Below are positions 17,542 through 25,527 of a stretch of 64,000 nucleotides of DNA, piece after piece; within the stretch, counting starts at the first letter, position 1; each line of letters begins with the position of its first letter. A model generated the notes under the pieces. The model had not been told where the DNA came from. It did not search any database and saw nothing but the letters and a program-made list of their open reading frames with translations. This DNA comes from Chryseobacterium wanjuense. Its GTDB lineage: Bacteria > Bacteroidota > Bacteroidia > Flavobacteriales > Weeksellaceae. The translations under genes were made by a program, and so were the position numbers. The stretch covers positions 1 through 64,000 of the forward strand of contig NZ_FOIU01000001.1 of assembly GCF_900111495.1 (NCBI RefSeq), read 5' to 3'.

Positions 17542-18129
17542 ATGGATGAAATCGAAAAACTGGCTTTTGCCCTGAATCATTTCGCCGGACTTACAGAAGA
17601 AGATTTCAAATTATCTGAAGATTTCTGGCTGCCCAAAAACTACAGTAAAGGAGATTTCTATAACCTTCGCGGAACGGTTTGTACCTATTTCGGATTTATA
17701 GTTGATGGTGTTTTCCGTTCTTATACTATTGATGAAAAAACGGGAGAGGAGAAGAATGTTTTTCTTTATTCTGCTAATGGTTTTGTGGTTTCGTTTAAAA
17801 GTTTTATCAATCAGATTCCCTGTGATTATCATACTCAGGCGCTTACGGATGCTTCGATTATTTATATCCGCTATACCGATCTGCTTTCATTGTATCAGCA
17901 GTCGCACCGATGGGAAAAATTTGGAAGGCTTTTGGCGCAGGAAGCTTTTAATATTACCATGTCGAGAATAGAAGGATTTATTTTAAAATCTCCTGAAGAA
18001 AGGTATTTAGACCTTATCAAACAGCATCCTGATATTTTTAATAATGTTCCGTTGTATCATATTTCTTCTTATTTAGGTATTCAGGGGCCATCTCTGAGCA
18101 GAATCCGAAAAAGAATTTCGGGTAAGTAA
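17542..18129 (+). CDS. Crp/Fnr-family transcriptional regulator
   Basis: A 195-residue protein with an N-terminal cyclic-nucleotide-binding-like beta barrel (GDFYNLRGTVCTYFGFIVDGVFRSYTIDEKTGEEKNV) and a C-terminal helix-turn-helix (about 170-193, YHISSYLGIQGPSLSRIRKRI). No cysteine cluster for an Fe-S centre is present, and the cAMP-binding residues are not conserved, so the signal is unknown. Bacteroidota carry many such one-domain regulators next to a stress or hydrolase gene. A near-perfect palindrome 5 bp downstream of its stop codon, before the hydrolase gene, is a plausible binding site. Confidence 0.85.
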   Translation: MDEIEKLAFALNHFAGLTEEDFKLSEDFWLPKNYSKGDFYNLRGTVCTYFGFIVDGVFRSYTIDEKTGEEKNVFLYSANGFVVSFKSFINQIPCDYHTQALTDASIIYIRYTDLLSLYQQSHRWEKFGRLLAQEAFNITMSRIEGFILKSPEERYLDLIKQHPDIFNNVPLYHISSYLGIQGPSLSRIRKRISGK

Positions 18130-18133
18130 TACG

Positions 18134-18153
18134 ATTTTAACCAAGGTTAAAAT
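18134..18153. promoter_or_regulatory. Palindromic operator candidate for the Crp/Fnr-like regulator
   Basis: ATTTTAACC-AA-GGTTAAAAT has two perfect 9-bp arms around 2 bp. A weak -7 box (GAACTTTG, 18173-18180) lies downstream; if transcription starts near 18187 the palindrome is centred at about -43, the position of a class II activator site. Crp/Fnr proteins bind palindromes of this kind. Confidence 0.5.
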
Positions 18154-18213
18154 TATCCTCATTTTATTCGCGGAACTTTGTCTCATAATTTAAAACCAAT
18201 AAAAATAAAAGTT

Positions 18214-18984
18214 ATGAAAACAAACACTATCGTATTAATTCATGGATTATTTGTGAACAATACAAGCTGGAAAGAATGGAAAACTTATTTTGAAGCTCAG
18301 GGCTACACCGTACACACACCTGCTAATCCGGGACACAACGGAGATCCTAGAGATCTGAAAAAGAATTTTCCGGCAGATTTGAAAGATGTGGGATTTGATG
18401 ATGTGGTAGATCATTTATCAAGATTTATTGATACACTTCCTGAAAAACCTATTATTATCGGGCATTCATTTGGTGGATTGATGGTTCAGAAACTGATTGA
18501 TATGGGAAAAGCTGTTGCCGGAGTAAGCATCGACGGCGCTCCTCCAAAAAATGTGATGGCTCCCTTTTCCACCGTGAAAATCGTTTGGCCGGTGGTGAAT
18601 TTCTTTAAAGGAAATACCGTATTTATGGGGTCAAAAGAATGGTATCACAAAGCTTTTTTCAATAATTATTCTAAAGAGGAAAGTGACAAATTATATGAAA
18701 CCATTGCTGCACCCGAAAGCAGAAAATTGGCAAGAGATCCGCTATTCAAATCTTCTGCAAAGCTGGATTTGCAAAAACCTCACGAGCCCTTGCTTTTCAT
18801 TGCGGGTGAAAGAGATCATATTTTTGCTGCCAATTTTTCAAGAAAAATTGCCGGAGCTTACAAAGACAAAAACAGCATTGTTGATTTTAAAGAGTTTCCC
18901 GGAAGAAGCCACTTTATCGCTGGTGAAAAAAATTGGGAAGAGGTTGCGGGATATGTTTTGGATTGGATTAAAAAAGTAAATTAA
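18214..18984 (+). CDS. Alpha/beta hydrolase (AB hydrolase-1 type)
   Basis: A 256-residue soluble alpha/beta hydrolase. VLIHGLFVNNTSW supplies the oxyanion HG motif, IIGHSFGGLM the nucleophile Ser elbow, LFIAGERDHIF the acid Asp, and SRHF-like GRSHFIAGE the catalytic His. The triad appears intact. The start at 18214 (MKTNTIVLIHG) is preferred to a TTG at 18178 that would place 12 unrelated residues before the first strand. It lies downstream of the Crp/Fnr gene with the operator palindrome between them, and a strong terminator follows. The substrate is unknown; relatives include esterases and chloroperoxidase-like enzymes. Confidence 0.82.
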   Translation: MKTNTIVLIHGLFVNNTSWKEWKTYFEAQGYTVHTPANPGHNGDPRDLKKNFPADLKDVGFDDVVDHLSRFIDTLPEKPIIIGHSFGGLMVQKLIDMGKAVAGVSIDGAPPKNVMAPFSTVKIVWPVVNFFKGNTVFMGSKEWYHKAFFNNYSKEESDKLYETIAAPESRKLARDPLFKSSAKLDLQKPHEPLLFIAGERDHIFAANFSRKIAGAYKDKNSIVDFKEFPGRSHFIAGEKNWEEVAGYVLDWIKKVN

Positions 18985-19005
18985 TATACATTTACATACA
19001 CATTG

Positions 19006-19040
19006 AAAAAGAGACGGCTTGGGGAGTTGGTCTCTTTTTT
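19006..19040 (+). terminator. Rho-independent terminator of the hydrolase gene
   Basis: AAAAAGAGAC (19006-19015) pairs perfectly with GTCTCTTTTT (19030-19039), and a T-rich tail follows. Confidence 0.8.
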
Positions 19041-19090
19041 ATTTAATCAAACCTTTAAGGTTTAGTTGAGGAAAGACGAAGATTTAAAAG

Positions 19091-19222
19091 AACGACTGCG
19101 ACCCTAGCCCAGATTGCAGCATTTGTTTGAGCTCATTTTATGGGTTTTCGGGGGCTGCGGCAAAGCCGCAGCCCCCGAAAACCCATAAAATAGCGAGTGC
19201 GGAAAGCTGGAAAAAGCTCCTG
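19091..19222 (+). ncRNA. Flavo-1-like structured RNA with a perfect 27-bp hairpin (candidate)
   Basis: The region reads CTGCGACCCTAGCCCAGAT, then TGCAGC, a variable hairpin, and AGCGAGTGCGGAAAGCTGG followed by AAAAAGCTCCTG. The conserved CTAGCCC..GAT and GGAAA..AGCTCC flanks agree with what I recall of the flavobacterial Flavo-1 RNA motif. The hairpin (19135-19161 with 19165-19191, loop AAA) is perfect, GC-rich and has 27-bp arms. The surrounding 300 bp has no convincing gene. A 71-codon frame across it (19127-19342) is mostly hairpin and is not counted. Function is unknown; it could also be a REP-type repeat. Confidence 0.5.
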
Positions 19223-19393
19223 AAAAAATTAGAAGCAAGAACTTATTCAATTAAAACCGGAAAAATCATCTATACCATAAATAATACCGATCTGAATTTT
19301 TCATCAGGAATTCATGAAGTTGTAAAGGCTGGGAAATTATAAAGTCTTATTTTTGCAGAGAATTTTATTTTAATTCTTTCTTCAATTCGTACA

Positions 19394-21154
19394 ATGAAAA
19401 AACAAGATACCTGGGGAATTATCAAGAGGCTGTTCTTTATCGGAATGAAGTTTCGTTCTTGGTTCGTCATTACGCTGATCATCTCCATCATACTGGCCAT
19501 AGTTTCTACCTACAGGCCTTATCTTACTATGCAGGTTGTGGATAATGACATCACAGGGCTGAAAGATAAAGCGCTGATGATGAAGCATATCTACTTGTTG
19601 GTAGGTCTGGTGTTTGCGGAAACGGTCCTGAATTTTTTTCTGGTGTATTTTTCCAATTATATTTCCCAAAATGTAATCCGGGACATTAGAGAAAGACTTT
19701 ATAACAAGCTTATTTATTTTAAAACTTCTTTTTTTGATAAAACTCCGATCGGGCAGCTGGTAACAAGAGCGGTTGGTGATGTAGAAACCATTGCAACGGT
19801 GTATACAGACGGTTTTCTGATGGTTTTCGGAGATATTTTGAGAATTATTTTCGTATTGGTGATGATGTTCATTACGAATGTTCACCTGAGTTATATTACA
19901 CTGGCGATTTTGCCGCTGATGGTGGTGATTACGAGATTTTTCCAGAAAAGACTGAAAAAAGCATTTGGAGACGAAAGAACGTGGACGGCCAATCAAAACT
20001 CATTTGTTCAGGAAAGGCTGGCGGGAATGCCGATAATTCAGGTGTTCAACAGGCAGAATTCTGAGTTTAAAAAGTTTGATGATATTAATATTACCTTAAA
20101 AGACGCTTTGTTGAGAACGGTTTTCATCTTCTCACTGTTTTTTCCTGTGGTAGAATTAATTTCTTCTCTTTTCATCGGTTTTATCCTGTTTTATGGAAGT
20201 TATACAACGATTAAAGCAGGGGTTGTCATTGCTTTTATTCAATATATTTCGATGTTGATTCGCCCTTTGAGACAAATTGCCGACAGATTCAACAATATCC
20301 AGCGTGGTATTGTGGGTGCGGAAAGAGTTTTAGGCTTAATGGATGAAGAAAATTCGATGCCGAATACCGGAAAAGTGCAAAAAGATCACTTTGACGGAAA
20401 AATTGAGTTCCAGAACGTGCATTTTGCTTATGATGAGAAGCAGGAAGTACTGAAAGGAATTGATTTTAAAGTAAATCCGGGAGAAACCGTAGCAATTGTT
20501 GGAGCAACCGGAGCCGGAAAATCTACGATTATCAGTTTGATTACCAGATTGTATGATATTAATTCAGGGAAAATTTTAATTGATGATGTAGATCTGAAAG
20601 ATTATGAATTGTATTGCCTGAGAAGCCATATCGGAGTGGTGCTGCAGGATGTTTTCCTCTTCCACGGAAGTATTTTTGAAAACCTGGCGTTTGGTGATGA
20701 AACCATTACTTTAGATAAAATAAAGGCGGGAGCAAAAGAAATTGAGGTAGATGAATTCATTGAAAGCCTTCCCGGAGGTTACGATTATGTTGTGAGCGAA
20801 AGAGGTTCGTCGATTTCTTTGGGGCAGAGACAGTTATTGTCGTTTTTAAGAGCCTATTTATCAGATCCTAAGATTTTAATTCTTGATGAGGCAACTTCTT
20901 CGATTGACCATGAAAGTGAAAAATTGATTCAGAGAGCAACCGAAAAAATTACCAAAAACAGAACCTCGATCATCATCGCACACAGACTTTCCACCATTGA
21001 AAAGGCCGATAAAATTATCGTTATGGAACACGGAAAAATCGTTGAAGAAGGCAAGCATCTGGAGCTTCTGGACAAAAACGGATATTACGCAACATTGTAC
21101 AAAGCCCAGCTGAGACACGAGGTGGAAATGGAAGAAGAGGAAAGAAAATCATAG
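19394..21154 (+). CDS. ABC exporter, fused permease/ATPase (MsbA/multidrug type)
   Basis: A 586-residue half-transporter expected to dimerise in the inner membrane and export lipids or drugs. The N-terminal part (about 1-320) has six hydrophobic helices, the first at 20-40. The ATPase domain has Walker A GATGAGKST (about 376), the Q-loop near VVLQDVFLF, a signature reading SLGQRQ (canonical LSGGQ degenerate at the second Gly), Walker B ILILDEATSSID and the H-loop AHRLSTI. All catalytic parts are present. Convergent with the patatin-like gene, with a shared terminator. The substrate cannot be inferred. Confidence 0.9.
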   Translation: MKKQDTWGIIKRLFFIGMKFRSWFVITLIISIILAIVSTYRPYLTMQVVDNDITGLKDKALMMKHIYLLVGLVFAETVLNFFLVYFSNYISQNVIRDIRERLYNKLIYFKTSFFDKTPIGQLVTRAVGDVETIATVYTDGFLMVFGDILRIIFVLVMMFITNVHLSYITLAILPLMVVITRFFQKRLKKAFGDERTWTANQNSFVQERLAGMPIIQVFNRQNSEFKKFDDINITLKDALLRTVFIFSLFFPVVELISSLFIGFILFYGSYTTIKAGVVIAFIQYISMLIRPLRQIADRFNNIQRGIVGAERVLGLMDEENSMPNTGKVQKDHFDGKIEFQNVHFAYDEKQEVLKGIDFKVNPGETVAIVGATGAGKSTIISLITRLYDINSGKILIDDVDLKDYELYCLRSHIGVVLQDVFLFHGSIFENLAFGDETITLDKIKAGAKEIEVDEFIESLPGGYDYVVSERGSSISLGQRQLLSFLRAYLSDPKILILDEATSSIDHESEKLIQRATEKITKNRTSIIIAHRLSTIEKADKIIVMEHGKIVEEGKHLELLDKNGYYATLYKAQLRHEVEMEEEERKS

Positions 21155-21204
21155 TATAATTTTAAGTATTCCGAATTTGGTGTGATAAAAATTTCTTTAA
21201 TAAT

Positions 21205-21240
21205 AAAAGAACAGGCAAAAATATATTGCCTGTTCTTTTT
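21205..21240. terminator. Bidirectional terminator between convergent genes
   Basis: AAAAGAACAGGCAA (21205-21218) pairs with TTGCCTGTTCTTTT (21226-21239): a 14-bp perfect stem with A/T tails on both sides, serving the ABC exporter and the patatin-like gene. Confidence 0.85.
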
Positions 21241-21250
21241 TATTATACAA

Positions 21251-23611
21251 TTAAAATTTAAAACCGATACTAAAATATACTCTCCATAAATTAATGACAT
21301 CATTTTTTGAGACATTAATATTAATAGGTCCTAAGACAGATTGATAGCCAAGATTAAGACCATAACTGAAGATGTTAATACTTTCTTTGAAAGGAGTGAG
21401 GTAATAGCTTCCCATTCCATAATGAAAAGATGGAGTAAGGTAAAACTTTTTGTAGATATTGTATTGAAAGTCAATTCCTAGTTTAGCTAAAGAGTTTATG
21501 GGCGCTTCCTTTTGTCTGAAACCGTTGAATTCGGGATTGTTTCCATTGAAATTATACTCACTTCCTCCAAGATAAAATTTCTGATTGAGAAAAAGATAAG
21601 GTGTCTGATTTTCCACTTGAGGTGTAAATGAGAAGTGAGTTCCTAAAAATACATTTGCCTTTACTGATAGCTTTTTAAAGATTGGAAAAACATAATTTTC
21701 ATTGACAATTAAACTTATCATATTTTTAGATGCAGAATAATAACGCTCAGATGGGTTTAGGTATTGATAAAGTGAGGGTTGTGTATTTTCTAGATCATAT
21801 AAATTATATTTATTTCCAAAATAATATTTAGAAATAATTTGTAGATTATTCCCGGAAGTCGGATAATATTTTTCATTCAGACTGTTCTGGTTGAATTTTA
21901 AAAATAGGTTAAAATCATTATGCTGATATACTTTATTATCAAAATTTCCCGTAATGAACTGGCCGATTTTGTCTACAGAATGATTGATTTTTTCGATATT
22001 ATATTCTATTCCTGATGAAATCATCGCATTGGGATTGATAGTATAATTAATCGCTGTATTAAAATTAATATTTCTGTAAATATAATTGTCGGACAAGCTC
22101 ACATTATCATCATCACTGTTTATTAATCGAAGGATAAAATCATTGCTTTTCAATTGAGAGGTATTTCCTTCAGCGCTGATCCACCAATGGGAAGTATTTC
22201 CCAGAAATTTCTGAAACTGCAGTCGTCCTTTAAAGTGTTCGGAAATATCCAGAGTAGCCAAAGCACGGAATCTTTTTTCAAGATTTCGATACGTATAATT
22301 TACGATAATTCCTACAGATTGCTCGTTGTCATAATGTAATGCCAATTTAAAAGCAGCCGGATTTACTCTTTTTACAAAAATATTCATGATCAATCCATCA
22401 TCAGAATCTGTATAGGTATAATAGACTTTTTCATAATGCCTCATCCCAAAAACCCTGTCAATAGCTTCATTTACTGTTTTTGCATCATAATATACTCCTT
22501 TTTTCAAACCCATTAAATTGTTAATAGTTTCTATTTCAGCAGTATTATTTATAGGAGTGCCGTTATCTTCACTATAAGTGAATTTTACAGTTGGTTTCTT
22601 TATTTCTTCAATTAATTGATGATCATAAATAATTCCCAGCTTATGCTGTTCATTGGCTAAAGCAATAAATTCGGGGAGATGTTTTTTAGCTTCTTGTTCA
22701 CCGATTTTAATGATTTCTTTATAGTTTTTAAAATCTTTTGTAGTATACTTATTGAGAGGAGTTACAAAATCTACTAAAATGTCAGACATTTTCTTCTGTT
22801 GATTATAATCCTGTACAGAATGAAATGCATGGGTCTGGTAAATCATTTTCATAGGATTTTCAATTTCTTTTTTTGTAAAAAGCCTGAATCCCGTATATCC
22901 TCCAATAATGTAATTGGCTCCCATATCTTTAACCTCCTGAACGGGGAAGTTGCGATCTAAGCCACCATCTACAAGCAGTTTTCCATCGATATAAACCGGA
23001 GCAAAAGCTGCTGGAATTGCCAGTGTCGAACGTATGGCCAATGCAAGCGAACCTTTTTTTTGCATTACTAGGCCTCCGTTGATAATATCAGAAGAGGTAA
23101 GCTCTACGGGAATACGGAGTTTACTGAAATCATTAATATGCTTCGCCGGAAAGGTAAGTGTGTTAAGGACTTCCGACATATATTGACCTTCAATATAAGA
23201 TCCCGGTAACGTAGGCAAACCATCAATGACCGGAAACTCCATAATGTATTTATTATACTCGTCTTTTTCACTGATGTTCACTTTATTGTAGGGAATTTTG
23301 TTGCTTAAAACCCTTTTCCAGTCTGTAGAATAAACCATTTTTTTTAATTCGTTTCCGCTATATCCCATCCCATACAAACCTCCTAAAATCCCACCCATAC
23401 TGGTTCCGGTAATATAATCTACTTTTATTTTTAAAGAATCCAACATCTTGAGAATTCCAATATGGGCAAAACCTTTTGCACCGCCACCGCTTAATGCGAG
23501 ACCGAATTTTGTGTCTTTTGTAATAAGAGAGGAATGAATTTTTATTGAATCTTGCGAATACAGTAACGTAATTGTCATTATCAATGACAAAATGGTGAAA
23601 ATTTTTTTCAT
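21251..23611 (-). CDS. Patatin-like phospholipase with C-terminal outer-membrane barrel
   Basis: A 786-residue exported protein. After a signal peptide (ending LLYSQ) comes a patatin domain: GGGAKG at 42-47, the nucleophile elbow GTSMG with Ser71, and the dyad Asp in LLVDGGLDRN. A POTRA-like segment (about 350-425, from FTYSEDNGTPINN to YTDSDDGLIMNIFVK) leads into a BamA/TamA-type beta barrel that ends in the aromatic FSIGFKF. The layout matches PlpD-type (type Vd) lipases, in which the barrel exports or anchors the lipase. Both catalytic residues are present, so phospholipase A activity is plausible. It is a single gene, convergent with the ABC exporter. Confidence 0.88.
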   Translation of the reverse strand: MKKIFTILSLIMTITLLYSQDSIKIHSSLITKDTKFGLALSGGGAKGFAHIGILKMLDSLKIKVDYITGTSMGGILGGLYGMGYSGNELKKMVYSTDWKRVLSNKIPYNKVNISEKDEYNKYIMEFPVIDGLPTLPGSYIEGQYMSEVLNTLTFPAKHINDFSKLRIPVELTSSDIINGGLVMQKKGSLALAIRSTLAIPAAFAPVYIDGKLLVDGGLDRNFPVQEVKDMGANYIIGGYTGFRLFTKKEIENPMKMIYQTHAFHSVQDYNQQKKMSDILVDFVTPLNKYTTKDFKNYKEIIKIGEQEAKKHLPEFIALANEQHKLGIIYDHQLIEEIKKPTVKFTYSEDNGTPINNTAEIETINNLMGLKKGVYYDAKTVNEAIDRVFGMRHYEKVYYTYTDSDDGLIMNIFVKRVNPAAFKLALHYDNEQSVGIIVNYTYRNLEKRFRALATLDISEHFKGRLQFQKFLGNTSHWWISAEGNTSQLKSNDFILRLINSDDDNVSLSDNYIYRNINFNTAINYTINPNAMISSGIEYNIEKINHSVDKIGQFITGNFDNKVYQHNDFNLFLKFNQNSLNEKYYPTSGNNLQIISKYYFGNKYNLYDLENTQPSLYQYLNPSERYYSASKNMISLIVNENYVFPIFKKLSVKANVFLGTHFSFTPQVENQTPYLFLNQKFYLGGSEYNFNGNNPEFNGFRQKEAPINSLAKLGIDFQYNIYKKFYLTPSFHYGMGSYYLTPFKESINIFSYGLNLGYQSVLGPININVSKNDVINLWRVYFSIGFKF

Positions 23612-23691
23612 TATTTGTGTGTTTTTGCAAATATAAGGAAATCTGATAAAGAGTTTTTTAATCAGTCCTTATTTAACTTTTATTTACATAA

Positions 23692-24309
23692 TCATTTATC
23701 GGGAAATAGTTTCTTGAATGCACAAAAAATAAAATTCTGTGTTGTATCAAAAGGTGTTGTATGATCTTCTATAATACAATTGATTTTCTCAAAATTTTCA
23801 TGAAACTGACTGCTCATAGTTTCTTCATCGTATTGTTTGATTTCCAGTCCGCTGCATTTTGTAGGTCCGTTTTTTGAAAAAGTTCCTAAAATCATGAACT
23901 TATTGATGCTTTTTTTCGCAATTTCAAGGTATTTTGAAATCTGTTCCGGTGTTGTCAGAAAATGAAAAGCCGCTCTGTCATGCCAGATATCATAGGTTTC
24001 AGTTGGCGCGAATTCTGTGATGTCTGTAGTGATCCACTGTACTTTTTCAGCTTTTTTGCCCAGTCTTTTTTTTGCTTTTTCTAATGCTTTTGCAGAAATA
24101 TCAAGAACGGTAATATTTTCAAAACCTTCTTCTAAAAGGAAATCGACAAGATTGCCGTCACCGCCGCCGATATCAATAATTTTCGCATCTTTTTTCAATC
24201 CAAAAGAATGGATAAAATCTAAGGAAGTCTGAGGTTTTTTCTGTGTCCAGCTTACCTGATCCGGATTTTTGGTTTCATAGACGTTTTCCCAATGGTTTTT
24301 GTTGGTCAT
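23692..24309 (-). CDS. Class I SAM-dependent methyltransferase
   Basis: A 205-residue soluble methyltransferase. Motif I is IIDIGGGDGNLVDFLL (SAM binding), followed by ITVLDISAKALEKAKKRLG and DIWHDRAAFHFL. The opening NHWENVYETKNPDQVSWTQ is shared with the small trans-aconitate/thiopurine-type methyltransferases common in Bacteroidota. The acceptor is unknown. It starts 42 bp after the stop of the DUF4919-like gene and runs in the same direction, so the two may be co-transcribed. Confidence 0.85.
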   Translation of the reverse strand: MTNKNHWENVYETKNPDQVSWTQKKPQTSLDFIHSFGLKKDAKIIDIGGGDGNLVDFLLEEGFENITVLDISAKALEKAKKRLGKKAEKVQWITTDITEFAPTETYDIWHDRAAFHFLTTPEQISKYLEIAKKSINKFMILGTFSKNGPTKCSGLEIKQYDEETMSSQFHENFEKINCIIEDHTTPFDTTQNFIFCAFKKLFPDK

Positions 24310-24351
24310 TTTAGAAATAATTAAAAAAGCTAATTTAAAATTTTAACCTTA

Positions 24352-25026
24352 TTAATCGAACATTCTCCCATAAAGTTTACTCACATTAAAATATAGCCCC
24401 GGAATTTTATATTTATCCTTTTCAAATTTCTGATAATCACATTTTCCGTCATAGCTTTGGGCCTGGGATTCCAATTCGAACATATTCATCAAAACATATT
24501 CATGGGAAACGGAAATGACATGGAAGCCCGTTTCGCATTTTAATCCGTCGCCGGAACTGAGAATAGCACCCAGCAATCCGTGGAAATTAATTGAAGTTTT
24601 CTTGGCCATCGCTTCATCTTTGGTTAAATGATACAGATACGCCAGATAATTCATGGCTCGAAGATCCAGCGGATTTTCTTCCAGTGCTTCACGGAAAAGC
24701 TTCAGCCCTCTTGGAAGATCTTTATCTGTAATGTTTTCACCGCGATAAAATTTTGACATTTCCTCAAAGTTTTTCCCCGTTTTATAAGGTGAATAATTTT
24801 TCTGGAAAGTCTGTCCAAAATACAAATGTCGATATTGGTCTCCCGTGATTAGTGTATCGCTTGCCTTTAATTTCTTTAAAAGATTCGGGTAATAAAATTC
24901 AGAATTTTTGTCTTCAATATTTTTTTGAATGGCATCATAATCCGGTGCCTTGAATTCCGGTTTTTGAGCCTGTAAAATATTAAACAAGCCCAACATTATT
25001 ACTACAAAAAATGTTCTCATAGTCAT
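24352..25026 (-). CDS. DUF4919-like exported protein
   Basis: 224 residues with a signal peptide (MTMRTFFVVIMLGLFNILQAQ). The segments LKASDTLITGDQYRHLYFGQTFQKNYSPY and LNYLAYLYHLTKDEAMAKK, a TPR-like helical pair, agree with what I recall of DUF4919, a family known mainly from Bacteroidota. The ending GMFD-like (KLYGRMFD) is conserved in such proteins. It is predicted periplasmic with helical repeats. No role is known. Probably the first gene of a unit with the methyltransferase. Confidence 0.65.
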   Translation of the reverse strand: MTMRTFFVVIMLGLFNILQAQKPEFKAPDYDAIQKNIEDKNSEFYYPNLLKKLKASDTLITGDQYRHLYFGQTFQKNYSPYKTGKNFEEMSKFYRGENITDKDLPRGLKLFREALEENPLDLRAMNYLAYLYHLTKDEAMAKKTSINFHGLLGAILSSGDGLKCETGFHVISVSHEYVLMNMFELESQAQSYDGKCDYQKFEKDKYKIPGLYFNVSKLYGRMFD

Positions 25027-25254
25027 GGTTTCAATAGTTTATTATAATTTTTTATAAACGTAAAAAGTACGGAATACGTATAAATATTGCAAAATCAATT
25101 TAGTATTTTCAAATAAATGAATAAAATGTTAACAGAATGTTATGTTTATATTAATAAATTTATTAACTTTAATCAGAATTTAAACACTACCCCTAAAAAA
25201 TGGTAGGGTGTTTGATAAATAAATCATTAATTTTTATTAAATCCAACAATATAG

Positions 25255-25467
25255 ATGAAGAATATCCAAGATGAATTTCAAGTTTTTAAAGACGAATTGA
25301 GAAAGTTGAATATCGAAGTACAGAAAGTAGTGAAAGTGGGGAACGGGAGTATGGATTTCCACGAAGTATTTTACAAATCACCGAGATATCATGATGTAAA
25401 AAGTGTATATGTTCAGCGACATAATCTGGACAATATTCTTGAAAAATTCAGGCAAGCCTATCATTAA
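25255..25467 (+). CDS. Small conserved-looking protein of unknown function (70 aa)
   Basis: A 70-residue hydrophilic protein: an N-terminal charged helix (IQDEFQVFKDELRKLNIEVQKVV), a central Gly turn (GNGSMDFHEVFYKSPRYHDV) and a basic C-terminal helix (NLDNILEKFRQAYH). It has no signal or membrane segment. Support for a real gene: codon use like its neighbours, an ATG after an A-rich leader, a long own upstream region (25027-25254) and a near-perfect GC-rich terminator 6 bp after the stop. I do not recognise the family. Confidence 0.65.
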   Translation: MKNIQDEFQVFKDELRKLNIEVQKVVKVGNGSMDFHEVFYKSPRYHDVKSVYVQRHNLDNILEKFRQAYH

Positions 25468-25473
25468 AATAGA

Positions 25474-25510
25474 ACCCGCGGCTCAGAGAATCTGAGCCGC
25501 GGGTCTTTTA
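25474..25510. terminator. Strong bidirectional terminator
   Basis: ACCCGCGGCTCAGA (25474-25487), loop GAA, TCTGAGCCGCGGGT (25491-25504), then CTTTTA. A 14-bp GC-rich perfect stem between the convergent 70-aa gene and the MFS gene; in the other direction the T-run is TTTTA-like and weaker. Confidence 0.85.
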
Positions 25511-25527
25511 TATATCATCAATAAAGA

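Noticed and set aside
19127..19342. 71-codon frame across the RNA hairpin
   Set aside because: Its first third is the hairpin and RNA motif translated; only the last 40 residues look codon-like and there is no second support. Not called as a gene.
25151..25166. TTAATAAATTTATTAA palindrome upstream of the 70-aa gene
   Set aside because: Perfect, but of pure A/T composition that is expected by chance in this region; not enough to call an operator.
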